A DNA stretch of 64,000 nucleotides from Nakamurella leprariae (GTDB taxonomy: Bacteria; Actinomycetota; Actinomycetes; Mycobacteriales; Nakamurellaceae). Shown piece by piece: positions 36,088 to 45,009 of the stretch. The first letter of the stretch is position 1; each line of letters opens with the position of its first letter. Location of the stretch: the NCBI RefSeq assembly GCF_016918035.1, contig NZ_JAERWK010000023.1, forward strand, positions 1-64,000, written 5' to 3'. The translations under genes were made by a program, and so were the position numbers. The notes beneath the pieces were generated by a model. That model was given only the letters and a program-made list of their open reading frames with translations, did no database searches and was not told where the DNA came from.

Positions 36088-37043
36088 GCGGGTGCCTCGA
36101 TCGCGGTCACGGTCCGCCGGGTGGCGGCCGCAGCGCCGACCAGCGCCGCGTCGTCCCCGAAGTGTGCGGGCAGCAGCCGGGGGGCGCCCGGCAGCATGAG
36201 CCGTCCGTCCACCGCGGCGCGCAGCGGCTCGAACAGCAACGGACCGGCGCCGGCCACCCCGCCGCCGATGACGATCAGCTCGGGATCGACCAGGACGCTG
36301 TGGGCGACCAGGGCGTCGGCCAGGGCGGCGACGGCATCGTCCCAGATCGGTTGCGCGAGCGGTGATCCGGCCGCGACGTCGGCGAGGAGTTCGGCGGCGG
36401 TCGCGGGTCGGCCGAGCGCCGCGGTGTACCGCTCGGTGAGCGCGCGACCGGAGGCCAGGGTCTCCAGACAGCCCCGGGCCCCGCACCCGCACGGGGCGCC
36501 GCCGGGGCGGACGACCAGGTGCCCGAGCTCGCCGGCTCGGTGGTGCGCCCCGCCCCGCGGTTGCCCGTCGACGACGACGGTGCCGCCGATCCCGGTGCCG
36601 ATCGCAGTGAACAGGAAGTCCGGGACCCCCTGCGCGGCGCCGTCCTCGGCTTCGGCCAGAGCGCCGGCCGCGATGTCGTGGAACAGCATCACCGGTAGGC
36701 CGGTGCGGGTGCGGAGGATCTCGACCAAGGGGACGTCGCGCCAGCCGACGGTGGCCGACCAGATCAGCCGACCGGCGGTGGGGTCGACCAGCCCGAGCGA
36801 GGCGACACCGATGCCGATGGCCGGGACGCCGAGGGCGGTGGCCCGGCCGATCAGCTCGTCGGCGAAGACGAGCACGTCGGTGAGCACCTGCTCGGGCCCG
36901 GCCTGGCGGCGGGTCGGCCGGCGGTCGCGGTGCTGCCAGCGTCCGTCGGCGTCGACCACCGCACCCTTGATCGTGGTGCCGCCGATGTCGATCGCGACGA
37001 CGGCACCAGCTGACGGCACGACGGCCGATTGTCCGCTCGCCAC
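36084..37043 (-). CDS. ROK family sugar kinase
   Basis: A 319-aa kinase with the ATP-binding 'AIDIGGTTIKGAVVD' at the start, 'FLFTAIGTGIGGTVVV', the ROK zinc motif 'CGCGARGCLE' and the catalytic Asp in 'LFHDIAAGALAEAE'. ROK kinases phosphorylate GlcNAc, GalNAc, ManNAc or glucose. As the first of the coupled trio before NagA, it likely makes the amino-sugar 6-phosphate, since the importer is an ABC system rather than a PTS. The start is GTG 37043; an internal GTG a few codons later is an alternative. Confidence 0.88.
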   Translation of the reverse strand: MASGQSAVVPSAGAVVAIDIGGTTIKGAVVDADGRWQHRDRRPTRRQAGPEQVLTDVLVFADELIGRATALGVPAIGIGVASLGLVDPTAGRLIWSATVGWRDVPLVEILRTRTGLPVMLFHDIAAGALAEAEDGAAQGVPDFLFTAIGTGIGGTVVVDGQPRGGAHHRAGELGHLVVRPGGAPCGCGARGCLETLASGRALTERYTAALGRPATAAELLADVAAGSPLAQPIWDDAVAALADALVAHSVLVDPELIVIGGGVAGAGPLLFEPLRAAVDGRLMLPGAPRLLPAHFGDDAALVGAAAATRRTVTAIEAPA

Positions 37044-37091
37044 GGGCTGGACCTCGCCTCCTGCGACCGGTCGCGGCCGCCGTCCTCGGAC

Positions 37092-37132
37092 TCCGGCGGA
37101 CCGGGCGAGGGCGACTCACCCGGTCCGCCGGA
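37092..37132 (-). terminator. Hairpin between SIS gene and ROK kinase
   Basis: A perfect 14-bp stem TCCGGCGGACCGGG / CCCGGTCCGCCGGA around a 13-nt loop, 33 nt after the SIS stop and 49 nt before the ROK start. It would end or weaken transcription from the SIS gene into the ROK-nagA-pfkB-aldolase group, implying a second promoter or deliberate attenuation. Confidence 0.65.
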
Positions 37133-37164
37133 CGTGTGCGGTGGTGCTGGAACTCCTGCAGTTG

Positions 37165-38055
37165 CTACTGCAACACGATGGAGCGAGTCAGGTTGCGCGG
37201 CTCGTCGGGGTTCATCCCGCGGTGCTCGGCGATGGCCACCGCCAGCTTGTGCACCCGGATCAGGTCGACCATCGGATCGACATCGGTGTGCTCGACCCAC
37301 AGCGCTCCGGTCGCGGCGACCTGGTCGGCCAGCCCCTCCGGGGCGGGACCGAAGCTCCAGGTCACCCGGCCGGTCTCGGCGATGCTGATCGGGCCGTGCC
37401 GGTACTCCATGGCCGGGTAGGTCTCGGTCCAGGCCAGCGCGGCTTCCCGCATCTTCAGGCCGGCCTCGTGCGCCAGCCCGACGGTCCAGCCGCGGCCCAG
37501 GAAGCTGAACTGCTCGGCGGTGACCAGCTCGGCGGGCACGGTCTCGGCGATGACCTGCTCGGCCTGGTCGGCGGCCGTACTCAGGTCCTCTCCCAGCGAG
37601 GTGCGCAGCACGGTGAGCGCCGTGGTGGCCGACACCGTCTGCACCACCGACTGCTCGTCGGCGAACGACAGGTCGATGACCCCGTCGGCCAGGTCGACGA
37701 TCGGGGTGGTGGTGTCGCAGGTGATGGCGGTGGTCGGCATCGTGCCGCGGACCCGCTCGAGCAGCTGCAGCACCTCGGTGGTGGTCCCGGAGCGGCTGAT
37801 GGCGATGAGCCGGTCGTACCGGCGCGTCGGCATCTCGGAGGCGGCGAAGGCGTCGGTGTGCGCGCCGGTGTGGGCCTCCCGCTTCGCTGCGTAGGCCTGG
37901 GCCACGAACCACGACGTGCCGCAGCCGATCACCGCGACGCGCTCGTCGGCGCGGGGGAGCAGGTCGGCGACCGCGGCAGTGCCCACCAGGTCGCCGGCCC
38001 GTCGCCAGCTCTCCGGCTGGCGAGCGATCTCGGCGCCGGTGTGCGGGGTGGTCAT
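37165..38055 (-). CDS. SIS-domain sugar-phosphate deaminase/isomerase (AgaS / NagB-II like)
   Basis: 296 aa with two SIS domains: the first 'VAVIGCGTSWFVAQAYAAKREAH...LIAISRSGTTTEVLQLLE', the second 'FSFLGRGWTVGLAHEAGLKMREAALAWTETYPAMEYRHGP', the latter with the GlmS-type 'E..A.EYRHGP' motif. GlmS-like SIS enzymes lacking the glutaminase half act as amino-sugar-6-phosphate deaminases; AgaS converts galactosamine 6-P to tagatose 6-P. No glutaminase domain is present here. The ATG at 38055 has AGGAGG upstream. First minus-strand gene of the locus, divergent from its likely DeoR regulator. Confidence 0.88.
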   Translation of the reverse strand: MTTPHTGAEIARQPESWRRAGDLVGTAAVADLLPRADERVAVIGCGTSWFVAQAYAAKREAHTGAHTDAFAASEMPTRRYDRLIAISRSGTTTEVLQLLERVRGTMPTTAITCDTTTPIVDLADGVIDLSFADEQSVVQTVSATTALTVLRTSLGEDLSTAADQAEQVIAETVPAELVTAEQFSFLGRGWTVGLAHEAGLKMREAALAWTETYPAMEYRHGPISIAETGRVTWSFGPAPEGLADQVAATGALWVEHTDVDPMVDLIRVHKLAVAIAEHRGMNPDEPRNLTRSIVLQ

Positions 38056-38292
38056 GATGGGGTCCTCCTGCTGGTCGGGGAAGATCGCTCATCGGCCCGA
38101 CGGCGGCAGCACTGGGCGGGCCAGTGGCACGGCGGTGCACCGATGGGGCGCAGATGGGGCTCGGTCGGTCGCCCGCGAGAGGGTCGTCGAGCGGGACGAT
38201 CCGAATCGTGCCCGATACTGCTCGGAACTGCAACACTGTGAACAACTACGAACGGCCGGCGGTCACGGCCAGGACACGCACGGGAGCGCGAA
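38056..38292. promoter_or_regulatory. Divergent promoter region SIS gene / DeoR regulator
   Basis: 237 bp containing inverted repeats CACTGG-GCGGG-CCAGTG (about 38110-38126) and ACGAT-CCGA-ATCGT (38196-38209), and a run with three GAAC units (about 38225-38255: GGAACTGCAACACTGTGAAC and a third GAAC). DeoR-family repressors commonly bind repeated elements of this kind. No gene is seen here. Confidence 0.5.
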
Positions 38293-39078
38293 GTGGATCG
38301 ACAGGAGCGCTGGTCGAAGGTCCTGGAGCTGTTGGCTGCCTCGGAACTGCTCACCGTCGAAGCGGCGGCCGCGGCCCTGGAGGTCTCCCCGGCCACCATC
38401 CGCCGTGACTTCGAGGAGCTGGCCGACCGGCAGATGCTGGTCCGCACACGCGGTGGCGCCAAGGCCAACGGCATGGCCTACGACCTGCCGCTGCGGTACA
38501 AGTCCGGCCGGAACGCCGAGGAGAAGCGCCGCATCGGCGCGGCGGCGGCCGAGCTCATCCCGGACCGCAGCATCGTCGGGTTCACCGGTGGCACCACCAC
38601 CACCGAGGTGGCCCGGGCGCTGGCTGCCCGCCCGGACCGCCCCACCGACCGCACCGCGCCGTGGATCACGGTGGTCACCAACGCGATGAACATCGCGTCC
38701 GAGATGATCCTGCGGCCGGCCGTCAAAGTGGTCCTGACCGGCGGCGTCGCCCGTCCGCAGTCCTACGAGCTGGTCGGTTCGCTGGCCGAGCCCGCCCTGC
38801 GCGAGCTGTCCCTGGACCTGGCTGTCATCGGCGTGAACGCCGTCTCCGCCGACCGCGGCGCCTCCACCGAGAACGAGGAGGAGGCCAGCATCAACCGGCT
38901 GCTGGCCCAGCGGGCCGACGCGGTCATCGTGGTGGCCGACTCGACCAAGATCGGGCGACGGGCGTTCGCCCAGGTCTGTCCGGCGTCGACCATCAACACC
39001 CTGGTCACCGACACCGGTGCCGATCCGGCCCAGGTGGCGGCGCTGACCACGGCCGGGATCCGGGTCATCCAGGTCTGA
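38293..39078 (+). CDS. DeoR/GlpR (AgaR-like) transcriptional regulator
   Basis: 261 aa. The N-terminal winged helix ('RWSKVLELLAASELLTVEAAAAALEVSPATIRRDFEELADRQMLVRTRGGA', residues 5-60) is classic DeoR, and the C-terminal sugar-phosphate-sensing domain follows ('FTGGTTTTEVARALA', 'LTGGVARPQSYELVGSLAE', 'GVNAVSADRGASTENEEEASINRLLAQRADAVIVVADSTKIG'). It probably represses both the divergent catabolic operon and the downstream importer until a phosphorylated amino sugar binds. GTG start with GGGAG upstream; followed by a terminator hairpin. Confidence 0.93.
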   Translation: MDRQERWSKVLELLAASELLTVEAAAAALEVSPATIRRDFEELADRQMLVRTRGGAKANGMAYDLPLRYKSGRNAEEKRRIGAAAAELIPDRSIVGFTGGTTTTEVARALAARPDRPTDRTAPWITVVTNAMNIASEMILRPAVKVVLTGGVARPQSYELVGSLAEPALRELSLDLAVIGVNAVSADRGASTENEEEASINRLLAQRADAVIVVADSTKIGRRAFAQVCPASTINTLVTDTGADPAQVAALTTAGIRVIQV

Positions 39079-39082
39079 CGCG

Positions 39083-39121
39083 GGACCGGGAGGGACACGG
39101 TCGCCGCGTCCCTCCCGGTCC
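39083..39121 (+). terminator. Terminator after the DeoR regulator
   Basis: A perfect 14-bp stem GGACCGGGAGGGAC / GTCCCTCCCGGTCC with an 11-nt loop, 4 nt after the stop codon. It separates the regulator's transcript from the downstream oxidoreductase/importer operon. Confidence 0.75.
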
Positions 39122-39236
39122 TGCGGACGACCCTTGAGTGCTCGTTCCTGCTCGATGCGTGTCCGCGGCTGCCAGGAGGCGTCCCAAGGTCGGCGGTGGC
39201 CCGCGGTCGTCACACGAACGTAACGTGGATCGGGCG

Positions 39237-39265
39237 TTGACATCGGATGGCCGTGGAACAATCAT
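39237..39265 (+). promoter_or_regulatory. Candidate promoter of the oxidoreductase-importer operon
   Basis: A perfect -35 hexamer TTGACA (39237-39242), a 17-bp spacer and AATCAT (39260-39265) as a weak -10. This lies 83 bp before the ATG of the Gfo/Idh gene. Several GAAC elements flank it (about 39226, 39256, 39270, 39276), resembling those before the DeoR gene, so it may be controlled by that regulator. Confidence 0.4.
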
Positions 39266-39347
39266 GAGCGAACTTGAACGAGTCGGGCTTGCTTTGAGCA
39301 TCTTCAGTCAGACCTACTCGCGTACCTCGTCGGAGAGGCCTCCACCC

Positions 39348-40382
39348 ATGTCCCAGCCATCGCGGCCCGTGCGGATCGGCATCGTCGGTGCCGGCATCCG
39401 CGGCTCGCTGTTCGCCCGCTCGATCTCCCAGCACCCCGACGCGACCGTGGTGGCGATCTGCGATCGCGCCGAGGCGCTCGCCAGGGCGCTGGCCGTCGAG
39501 CACGATGCCCGGTCCTTCACCGACCACCGGGAACTGCTGGCCGCCGGGTTGGAGCTGGACGCGCTGGTCGTGGCCACTCCCGACTTCGCCCACCGGGACG
39601 TCGCGGTGGATGCGGCCCAGGCCGGCCTGCACCTGCTCATCGAGAAGCCGCTGGCCACCACCACCGACGACGCCCGGGCCATCACCGACGCGGTCGAGCG
39701 GGCCGGGGTGAAGTGTGTCGTCGGTTTCGAGAACCGTTGGAACCCACGCTTCGTCGCGGCCAAGGAGCTGATCGACGCCGGCTCGCTGGGCACCGTCCTC
39801 ACCCAGGTCGCGCACCTGCACGACACCGTCTTCGTGCCCACCGAGATGCTGTCCTGGGCCGGTCGCAGCTCACCGGCCTGGTTCCTGATGCCGCACACCC
39901 TGGACCTGCTGCTCTGGTTGACCGGCAAGCAGGTCGTCTCGGTGTACGCCACCGGCGTCAAGCAGCACCTGGTCGGTCGCGGGGTCGACACCTGGGACTC
40001 GGTCGACGCCAGCCTGACCTTCACCGACGGCACCACGGCCACGCTGCACTCGGCCTGGGTGCTGCCGGTGTCGCACCCCGCCGTCTACGACCTGCGGGTC
40101 GAGCTGGTCGGCACCGAGTCGGCGCTGCGGATCCAGGGCGCCGACCAGGGCGTGCACCTGTTCTCCGACCAGCTGCGCTGGGCCCAGTGGGGCACCTTCG
40201 TCAAGGATGGCCGACTGCAGGGCTTCCCGGTCGAGATGGCCGTCTCGTTCATCGACCACCTGCTCGGCCGGATCACCGACATCCCGGGTCTGGCCGATGG
40301 TCTCGTGGTCACCCGGGTGATCTCGGCGATCGACCGCAGCCTGGCCTCCGGCCAGCCCGAACCAGTCGCCGACCCCGCCTGA
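39348..40382 (+). CDS. Gfo/Idh/MocA family oxidoreductase
   Basis: A 344-aa NAD(P)-dependent dehydrogenase. The Rossmann motif 'RIGIVGAGIRGSLFARSI' is at the N-terminus, the family signature 'LLIEKPLATT' (catalytic Lys) is near residue 100, and the C-terminal domain carries 'WFLMPHTLDLLLWLTG'. It heads the importer operon, so it probably oxidises the imported sugar or a derivative. The GH109 GalNAc-hydrolase branch of this family is longer and secreted; this protein has neither feature. The ATG at 39348 has GGAGAGG upstream. Confidence 0.88.
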   Translation: MSQPSRPVRIGIVGAGIRGSLFARSISQHPDATVVAICDRAEALARALAVEHDARSFTDHRELLAAGLELDALVVATPDFAHRDVAVDAAQAGLHLLIEKPLATTTDDARAITDAVERAGVKCVVGFENRWNPRFVAAKELIDAGSLGTVLTQVAHLHDTVFVPTEMLSWAGRSSPAWFLMPHTLDLLLWLTGKQVVSVYATGVKQHLVGRGVDTWDSVDASLTFTDGTTATLHSAWVLPVSHPAVYDLRVELVGTESALRIQGADQGVHLFSDQLRWAQWGTFVKDGRLQGFPVEMAVSFIDHLLGRITDIPGLADGLVVTRVISAIDRSLASGQPEPVADPA

Positions 40383-40457
40383 CCCGCACCACTCCGCTCG
40401 ACCCCGACCTGTACGACCCGCCGACGTGCCGTCCGTCCCGTCCCCGAGGAGCTCTCC

Positions 40458-41807
40458 GTGTCCCGTCCCCACTCATTCCCGACCAGCTCGGCCGTCTCGC
40501 GGCGGCGCTTCATCGGCATCGGCGGTGCTCTGGCCGCAGGCGGCCTGCTGGCCGCCTGCGGTGGTGAGGAGCCGGTGACCGGCGGTGGTGGCGACGCCGC
40601 GCCGGCCAGCACGCTGGGCACCACCAGCGGGGCCAGTGGCTCCATCCGGATCCTGGACGACAACACCAACCCGGTGTTCCTCAACGGGGTGGTCGAGGCG
40701 TTCCAGAACGACACCGGCATCACCGTCGAGTACGAGCAGGCCAACTTTAACGACCTGCACGACCGGCTGGCGACGCTGTTCTCCGCACAGGACTCCAGCT
40801 ACGACGTGGTGATGACCTGGGCCGCGTGGTCGGCCGAGTTCGGCCAGGCCGGCTGGCTGCAGGCGCTGGGCTCCGACGCCGTCCCGACCGACCTGCTGCC
40901 GGCCGCCCTCGACGCGGTCTCCTGGAACGGGACCGTCTACGGCCTGCCCAAGTTCGCCAGCGCGCAGACGATGTTCTACAACAAGGAGCTGTTCCGGCAG
41001 GCCGGGCTCGATCCTGAGGCGCCTCCGGCCACCTGGGACGAGTTCGTGGCCGCGGCCAAGGCGCTGACCACCGGTGACCGCTACGGCTTCACCTGCGACA
41101 TGGGCAACACCGACGGCGCGTACCAGAACTTCGTCCGCACCCTGCTGCTCAACGGTGGCCAGATGTACGGGGACGACAACACCGTCACCTTCAACGACGA
41201 GCGCGGCGTCGAGGCGCTGACCAAGCTGCGCGACCTGTTGACCGTCGACAAGGTCATGAACCCGTCCAGCCTGCAGATCACCAACGCCTCCGACCTGGGC
41301 ACCCTGTTCGGCGCCGGCCAGACCGGCATCGTGTTCAACTGGCCGTCGCAGTGGGCCGCGGCGACCAAGGAGGGTGCCGTGGTCGGCCGGGAGAACACCG
41401 GCAACGCGATCATCCCGGGCATCTCGGTGACCACCGCCTCCATCGACGGCTCCGAGGGCTTCGCCATCAATCAGTTCTCGCAGAACAAGCCGGCCGCCCT
41501 GGCCTGGCTGCAGTACGTCACCCAGCGGCCGGTGCAGACCCGGATCGTCGAGGAGGAGGGCTGGTTCCCGGTGACCACCACGCTGCTCGACGACGCCGCC
41601 ATCACCGAGACACTGCCGGTGGTGTCCACCTACAAGGAGCAGAGCGACTTCGAGATCCGTCGTTACGGCTCGCCCTGGTACAGCGACGTCACGCAGGTGC
41701 TGTCCACCAACATCTCCCGGGCCATGCTGGAGCAGGCCACGCCGCAGGAGGCCCTGGACGAGGCCGCGGCCCGCGCCACCGACATCGTCGAGCGCTACAC
41801 CGGCTGA
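40458..41807 (+). CDS. Sugar ABC transporter substrate-binding lipoprotein
   Basis: 449 aa. A Tat signal 'SRRRFIGIGGALAAGGLLAAC' ends in a lipobox (LAAC), followed by a Gly-rich linker and a family-1 extracellular solute-binding domain ('IRILDDNTNPVFLNGVVEAFQNDTGITVEYEQANFNDLHDRL', 'VYGLPKFASAQTMFYNKELF', 'NWPSQWAAATKEG'). It captures a saccharide for the two permeases and ATPase downstream. GTG start at 40458. A hairpin-like repeat in the gap before the first permease may raise its level relative to the rest. Confidence 0.93.
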   Translation: MSRPHSFPTSSAVSRRRFIGIGGALAAGGLLAACGGEEPVTGGGGDAAPASTLGTTSGASGSIRILDDNTNPVFLNGVVEAFQNDTGITVEYEQANFNDLHDRLATLFSAQDSSYDVVMTWAAWSAEFGQAGWLQALGSDAVPTDLLPAALDAVSWNGTVYGLPKFASAQTMFYNKELFRQAGLDPEAPPATWDEFVAAAKALTTGDRYGFTCDMGNTDGAYQNFVRTLLLNGGQMYGDDNTVTFNDERGVEALTKLRDLLTVDKVMNPSSLQITNASDLGTLFGAGQTGIVFNWPSQWAAATKEGAVVGRENTGNAIIPGISVTTASIDGSEGFAINQFSQNKPAALAWLQYVTQRPVQTRIVEEEGWFPVTTTLLDDAAITETLPVVSTYKEQSDFEIRRYGSPWYSDVTQVLSTNISRAMLEQATPQEALDEAAARATDIVERYTG

Positions 41808-41842
41808 TCGAGCCGCGAGCGGGGGACCGCCTGACGCCCGCA

Positions 41843-41863
41843 GCCCGGCCGGACCGGTCGGGC
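41843..41863 (+). promoter_or_regulatory. Imperfect inverted repeat between SBP and first permease
   Basis: GCCCGGCCGG-A-CCGGTCGGGC with a single G-U pair, in the 87-nt gap between the binding-protein and permease genes. Such structures often stabilise the upstream mRNA and lower downstream expression; here this is only an inference. Confidence 0.35.
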
Positions 41864-41894
41864 CGCCCGCCCTGGAAGGGGAGAGCAGGACCGG

Positions 41895-42974
41895 ATGAGC
41901 ATTCCCACCACCGCACCGACGGCGCCGGAAGGATCCCGGGAGTCCCGGGCCGACCGGCGCCGCCGGGGCACCGACTCGCGGACGCGGGGTGACCGGCGCT
42001 TCACCCTGGCACTGGTCGCCCCGGCCGTCCTGGTCGTGGCCGCACTCTTCGCGTACCCGATCGGGTATGCGGTGTGGCTGTCCACCCACCAGTGGAACGA
42101 CAAGATCAGCCCTCGCCACCCGTACATCGGGGTCCGGAACTACACGACGCTCTTCGAGAGTGGCGAGTTCTGGGACGCCATGGGGCGCACCGCCTTCTTC
42201 TCGGTCATCACCGTGATCGGCGGTGTCGCGCTGGCCCTCGGCCTGGCCATCCTGCTGAACCAGGACTTCAAGGGCCGGACCCTGGCCCGGGTGCTGCTGC
42301 TGGTGCCGTGGGCGGTACCGCCGGTGGTGAACGGCATCATGTGGCGGCTCATCTTCGACGGCGACAACGGGATCGCCAACACCATCCTGCGGAACCTCGG
42401 CATCATCGACGAGAACGTGCAGTGGCTGGCCGATCCCGACACCGCGATGAACGTGCTCATCTTCGCCGAGATGTGGAAACTGCTGCCGTTCCTGACGCTG
42501 CTGCTGATGGCGTCGTTGCAGAACATCCCGCGCAACCTGTACCGCGCGGCCGGTGTCGACGGCGCCAACGCGTGGAAGCGGTTCCTGCACATCACGCTGC
42601 CGGGCGTGAAGGGCGCGTTGATGTTCGCGCTGATCGTCCAGAGCATGTGGTCCATCAAGGTCTTCGACACCATCTACGTGCTCACCGGTGGTTCCGGTGG
42701 GCCGGCCGGTGGCACCACCACGATCAACTTCCTGGGCTACCTGACCACCTTCAGCAACCTGGACCGCGGGTACGGCGCGGCCATCGCGGTGGTCATCATG
42801 GTGCTGGTCATCCTGACCACGTTGTTCTGGATCCTGCTGCTGGGCCGCCCGGCCGGCGGTCCCAGCAGGTGGCGTCGGAAGCCCGGCGCCACCGCCGATG
42901 TCACCCCTTCGCTGAAGGAGCCGGGACGCGACGAGCTCGCGCAGCCGGCCGGGGTGGCAGGAGAGAGCCAGTGA
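41895..42974 (+). CDS. Carbohydrate ABC transporter permease, MalF-like
   Basis: A 359-aa permease with about six transmembrane helices after a basic N-terminus ('SRADRRRRGTDSRTRGDRR'), and the EAA loop 'NLYRAAGVDGANAWKRFLHITLPGVKG' that contacts the ATPase. The periplasmic-facing 'LTGGSGGPAGGTTTINFLGYLTTF' is typical of sugar permeases. Its TGA overlaps the GTG of the next permease. The C-terminal tail after the last helix is hydrophilic and longer than usual (about 35 residues). Confidence 0.93.
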   Translation: MSIPTTAPTAPEGSRESRADRRRRGTDSRTRGDRRFTLALVAPAVLVVAALFAYPIGYAVWLSTHQWNDKISPRHPYIGVRNYTTLFESGEFWDAMGRTAFFSVITVIGGVALALGLAILLNQDFKGRTLARVLLLVPWAVPPVVNGIMWRLIFDGDNGIANTILRNLGIIDENVQWLADPDTAMNVLIFAEMWKLLPFLTLLLMASLQNIPRNLYRAAGVDGANAWKRFLHITLPGVKGALMFALIVQSMWSIKVFDTIYVLTGGSGGPAGGTTTINFLGYLTTFSNLDRGYGAAIAVVIMVLVILTTLFWILLLGRPAGGPSRWRRKPGATADVTPSLKEPGRDELAQPAGVAGESQ

Positions 42975-43899
42975 CCGAACCACAGACCGAACCACAGACC
43001 GAGCCGAAGACCCTGCCCCGGCCCACCGGTGCGACGCCGAGCACGACGCGGGCGCCCCGCGGGCTGAGTTGGAAGGCGCGACGTCGCGGGTTCACCGTGC
43101 TGCACCGGTTCCTGCTGGTCGTCGCGATGATCTTCTTCGTCGCGCCGTTCCTGTGGATGTTGCTGTACAGCCTGCTGCCGGCCGAGCTGCTGCAGCGCCG
43201 CGACCCCGATCTGGACCTGACCCGGATCACCTTCAGCGAGTACGGCGACCTGCTCACCGACAGCTCGTTCCTCAAGCCGATGGGCACCTCGGCGCTGGTC
43301 GCCCTGCTGACCACGCTGATCTGCCTGGCGCTGGGCTCGTTCGCGGCGTACGGCATCGCCCGGTTCCGCTTCCGCGGGCGGCAGCCGCTGCTGCTGGCCA
43401 TGATGGCCACCCAGGCCATCCCGGTGATCGTGCTGGCCGTGCCGCTGTTCATCATCATCCGCGGCATGGGCCTGTTCGACACCCCGTGGGCGCTGGTCAT
43501 CGTCTACACCGCGACGATCCTGCCGCTGGTGATCTGGATGATGGTCGGCTTCTTCGAAGCCATCCCGGCCAGCCTGGAGAAGGCTGCCCGGATCGACGGC
43601 TGCAACCGCTGGCAGATGTTGCTGCGCATCGCGTTCCCGCTGGCCGCCACGGGCCTGGCCGCGACGGGCATCTTCGCGTTCATCACCGCGTGGAGCGACT
43701 TCTTCCTGGCCAAGATCCTCACCGCCAGCGGGTCGACCACCCTGCCCGTGCGGACCGCCTCGTTCCAGGGACTGTTCGCCATGGACTACACCGCCGCCGC
43801 CACCGCCGGCGTGATCACCTCGCTGCCCGTGCTGGTGCTCACCCTGGCCGCCCAGAAGTGGATCGTGCGGGGCCTGACCGAAGGAGCAGTGAAGGGCTG

Positions 43900-43900
<1 letters not shown>
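42971..43900 (+). CDS. Carbohydrate ABC transporter permease, MalG-like
   Basis: A 309-aa permease with about six helices. The N-terminal 25 residues hold a small repeat (TEPQTEPQTEPK). The EAA motif 'EAIPASLEKAARIDGCNRWQMLLRIAFPL' is clear. The GTG start at 42971 overlaps the upstream stop by 4 nt, and the stop overlaps the ATPase start (TGATG), so translation of the three genes is coupled. Confidence 0.93.
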
Positions 43901-44958
<1,058 letters not shown>

Positions 44959-44968
44959 GCCGTCGACG

Positions 44969-44997
44969 GCCGCCCCGCCGGATCCCGGCGGGGCGGC
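44969..44997 (+). terminator. Terminator of the importer operon
   Basis: A perfect 13-bp stem GCCGCCCCGCCGG / CCGGCGGGGCGGC with a 3-nt loop, 11 nt after the ATPase stop and 13 nt before the next gene. No U-tract. Confidence 0.75.
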
Positions 44998-45009
44998 TAT
45001 CGTCCGGGC

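Noticed and set aside
39348-40382. GH109 alpha-N-acetylgalactosaminidase reading of the Gfo/Idh protein
   Set aside because: No signal peptide, about 100 residues shorter than GH109 enzymes, and typical dehydrogenase motifs; only the gene context suggested it.
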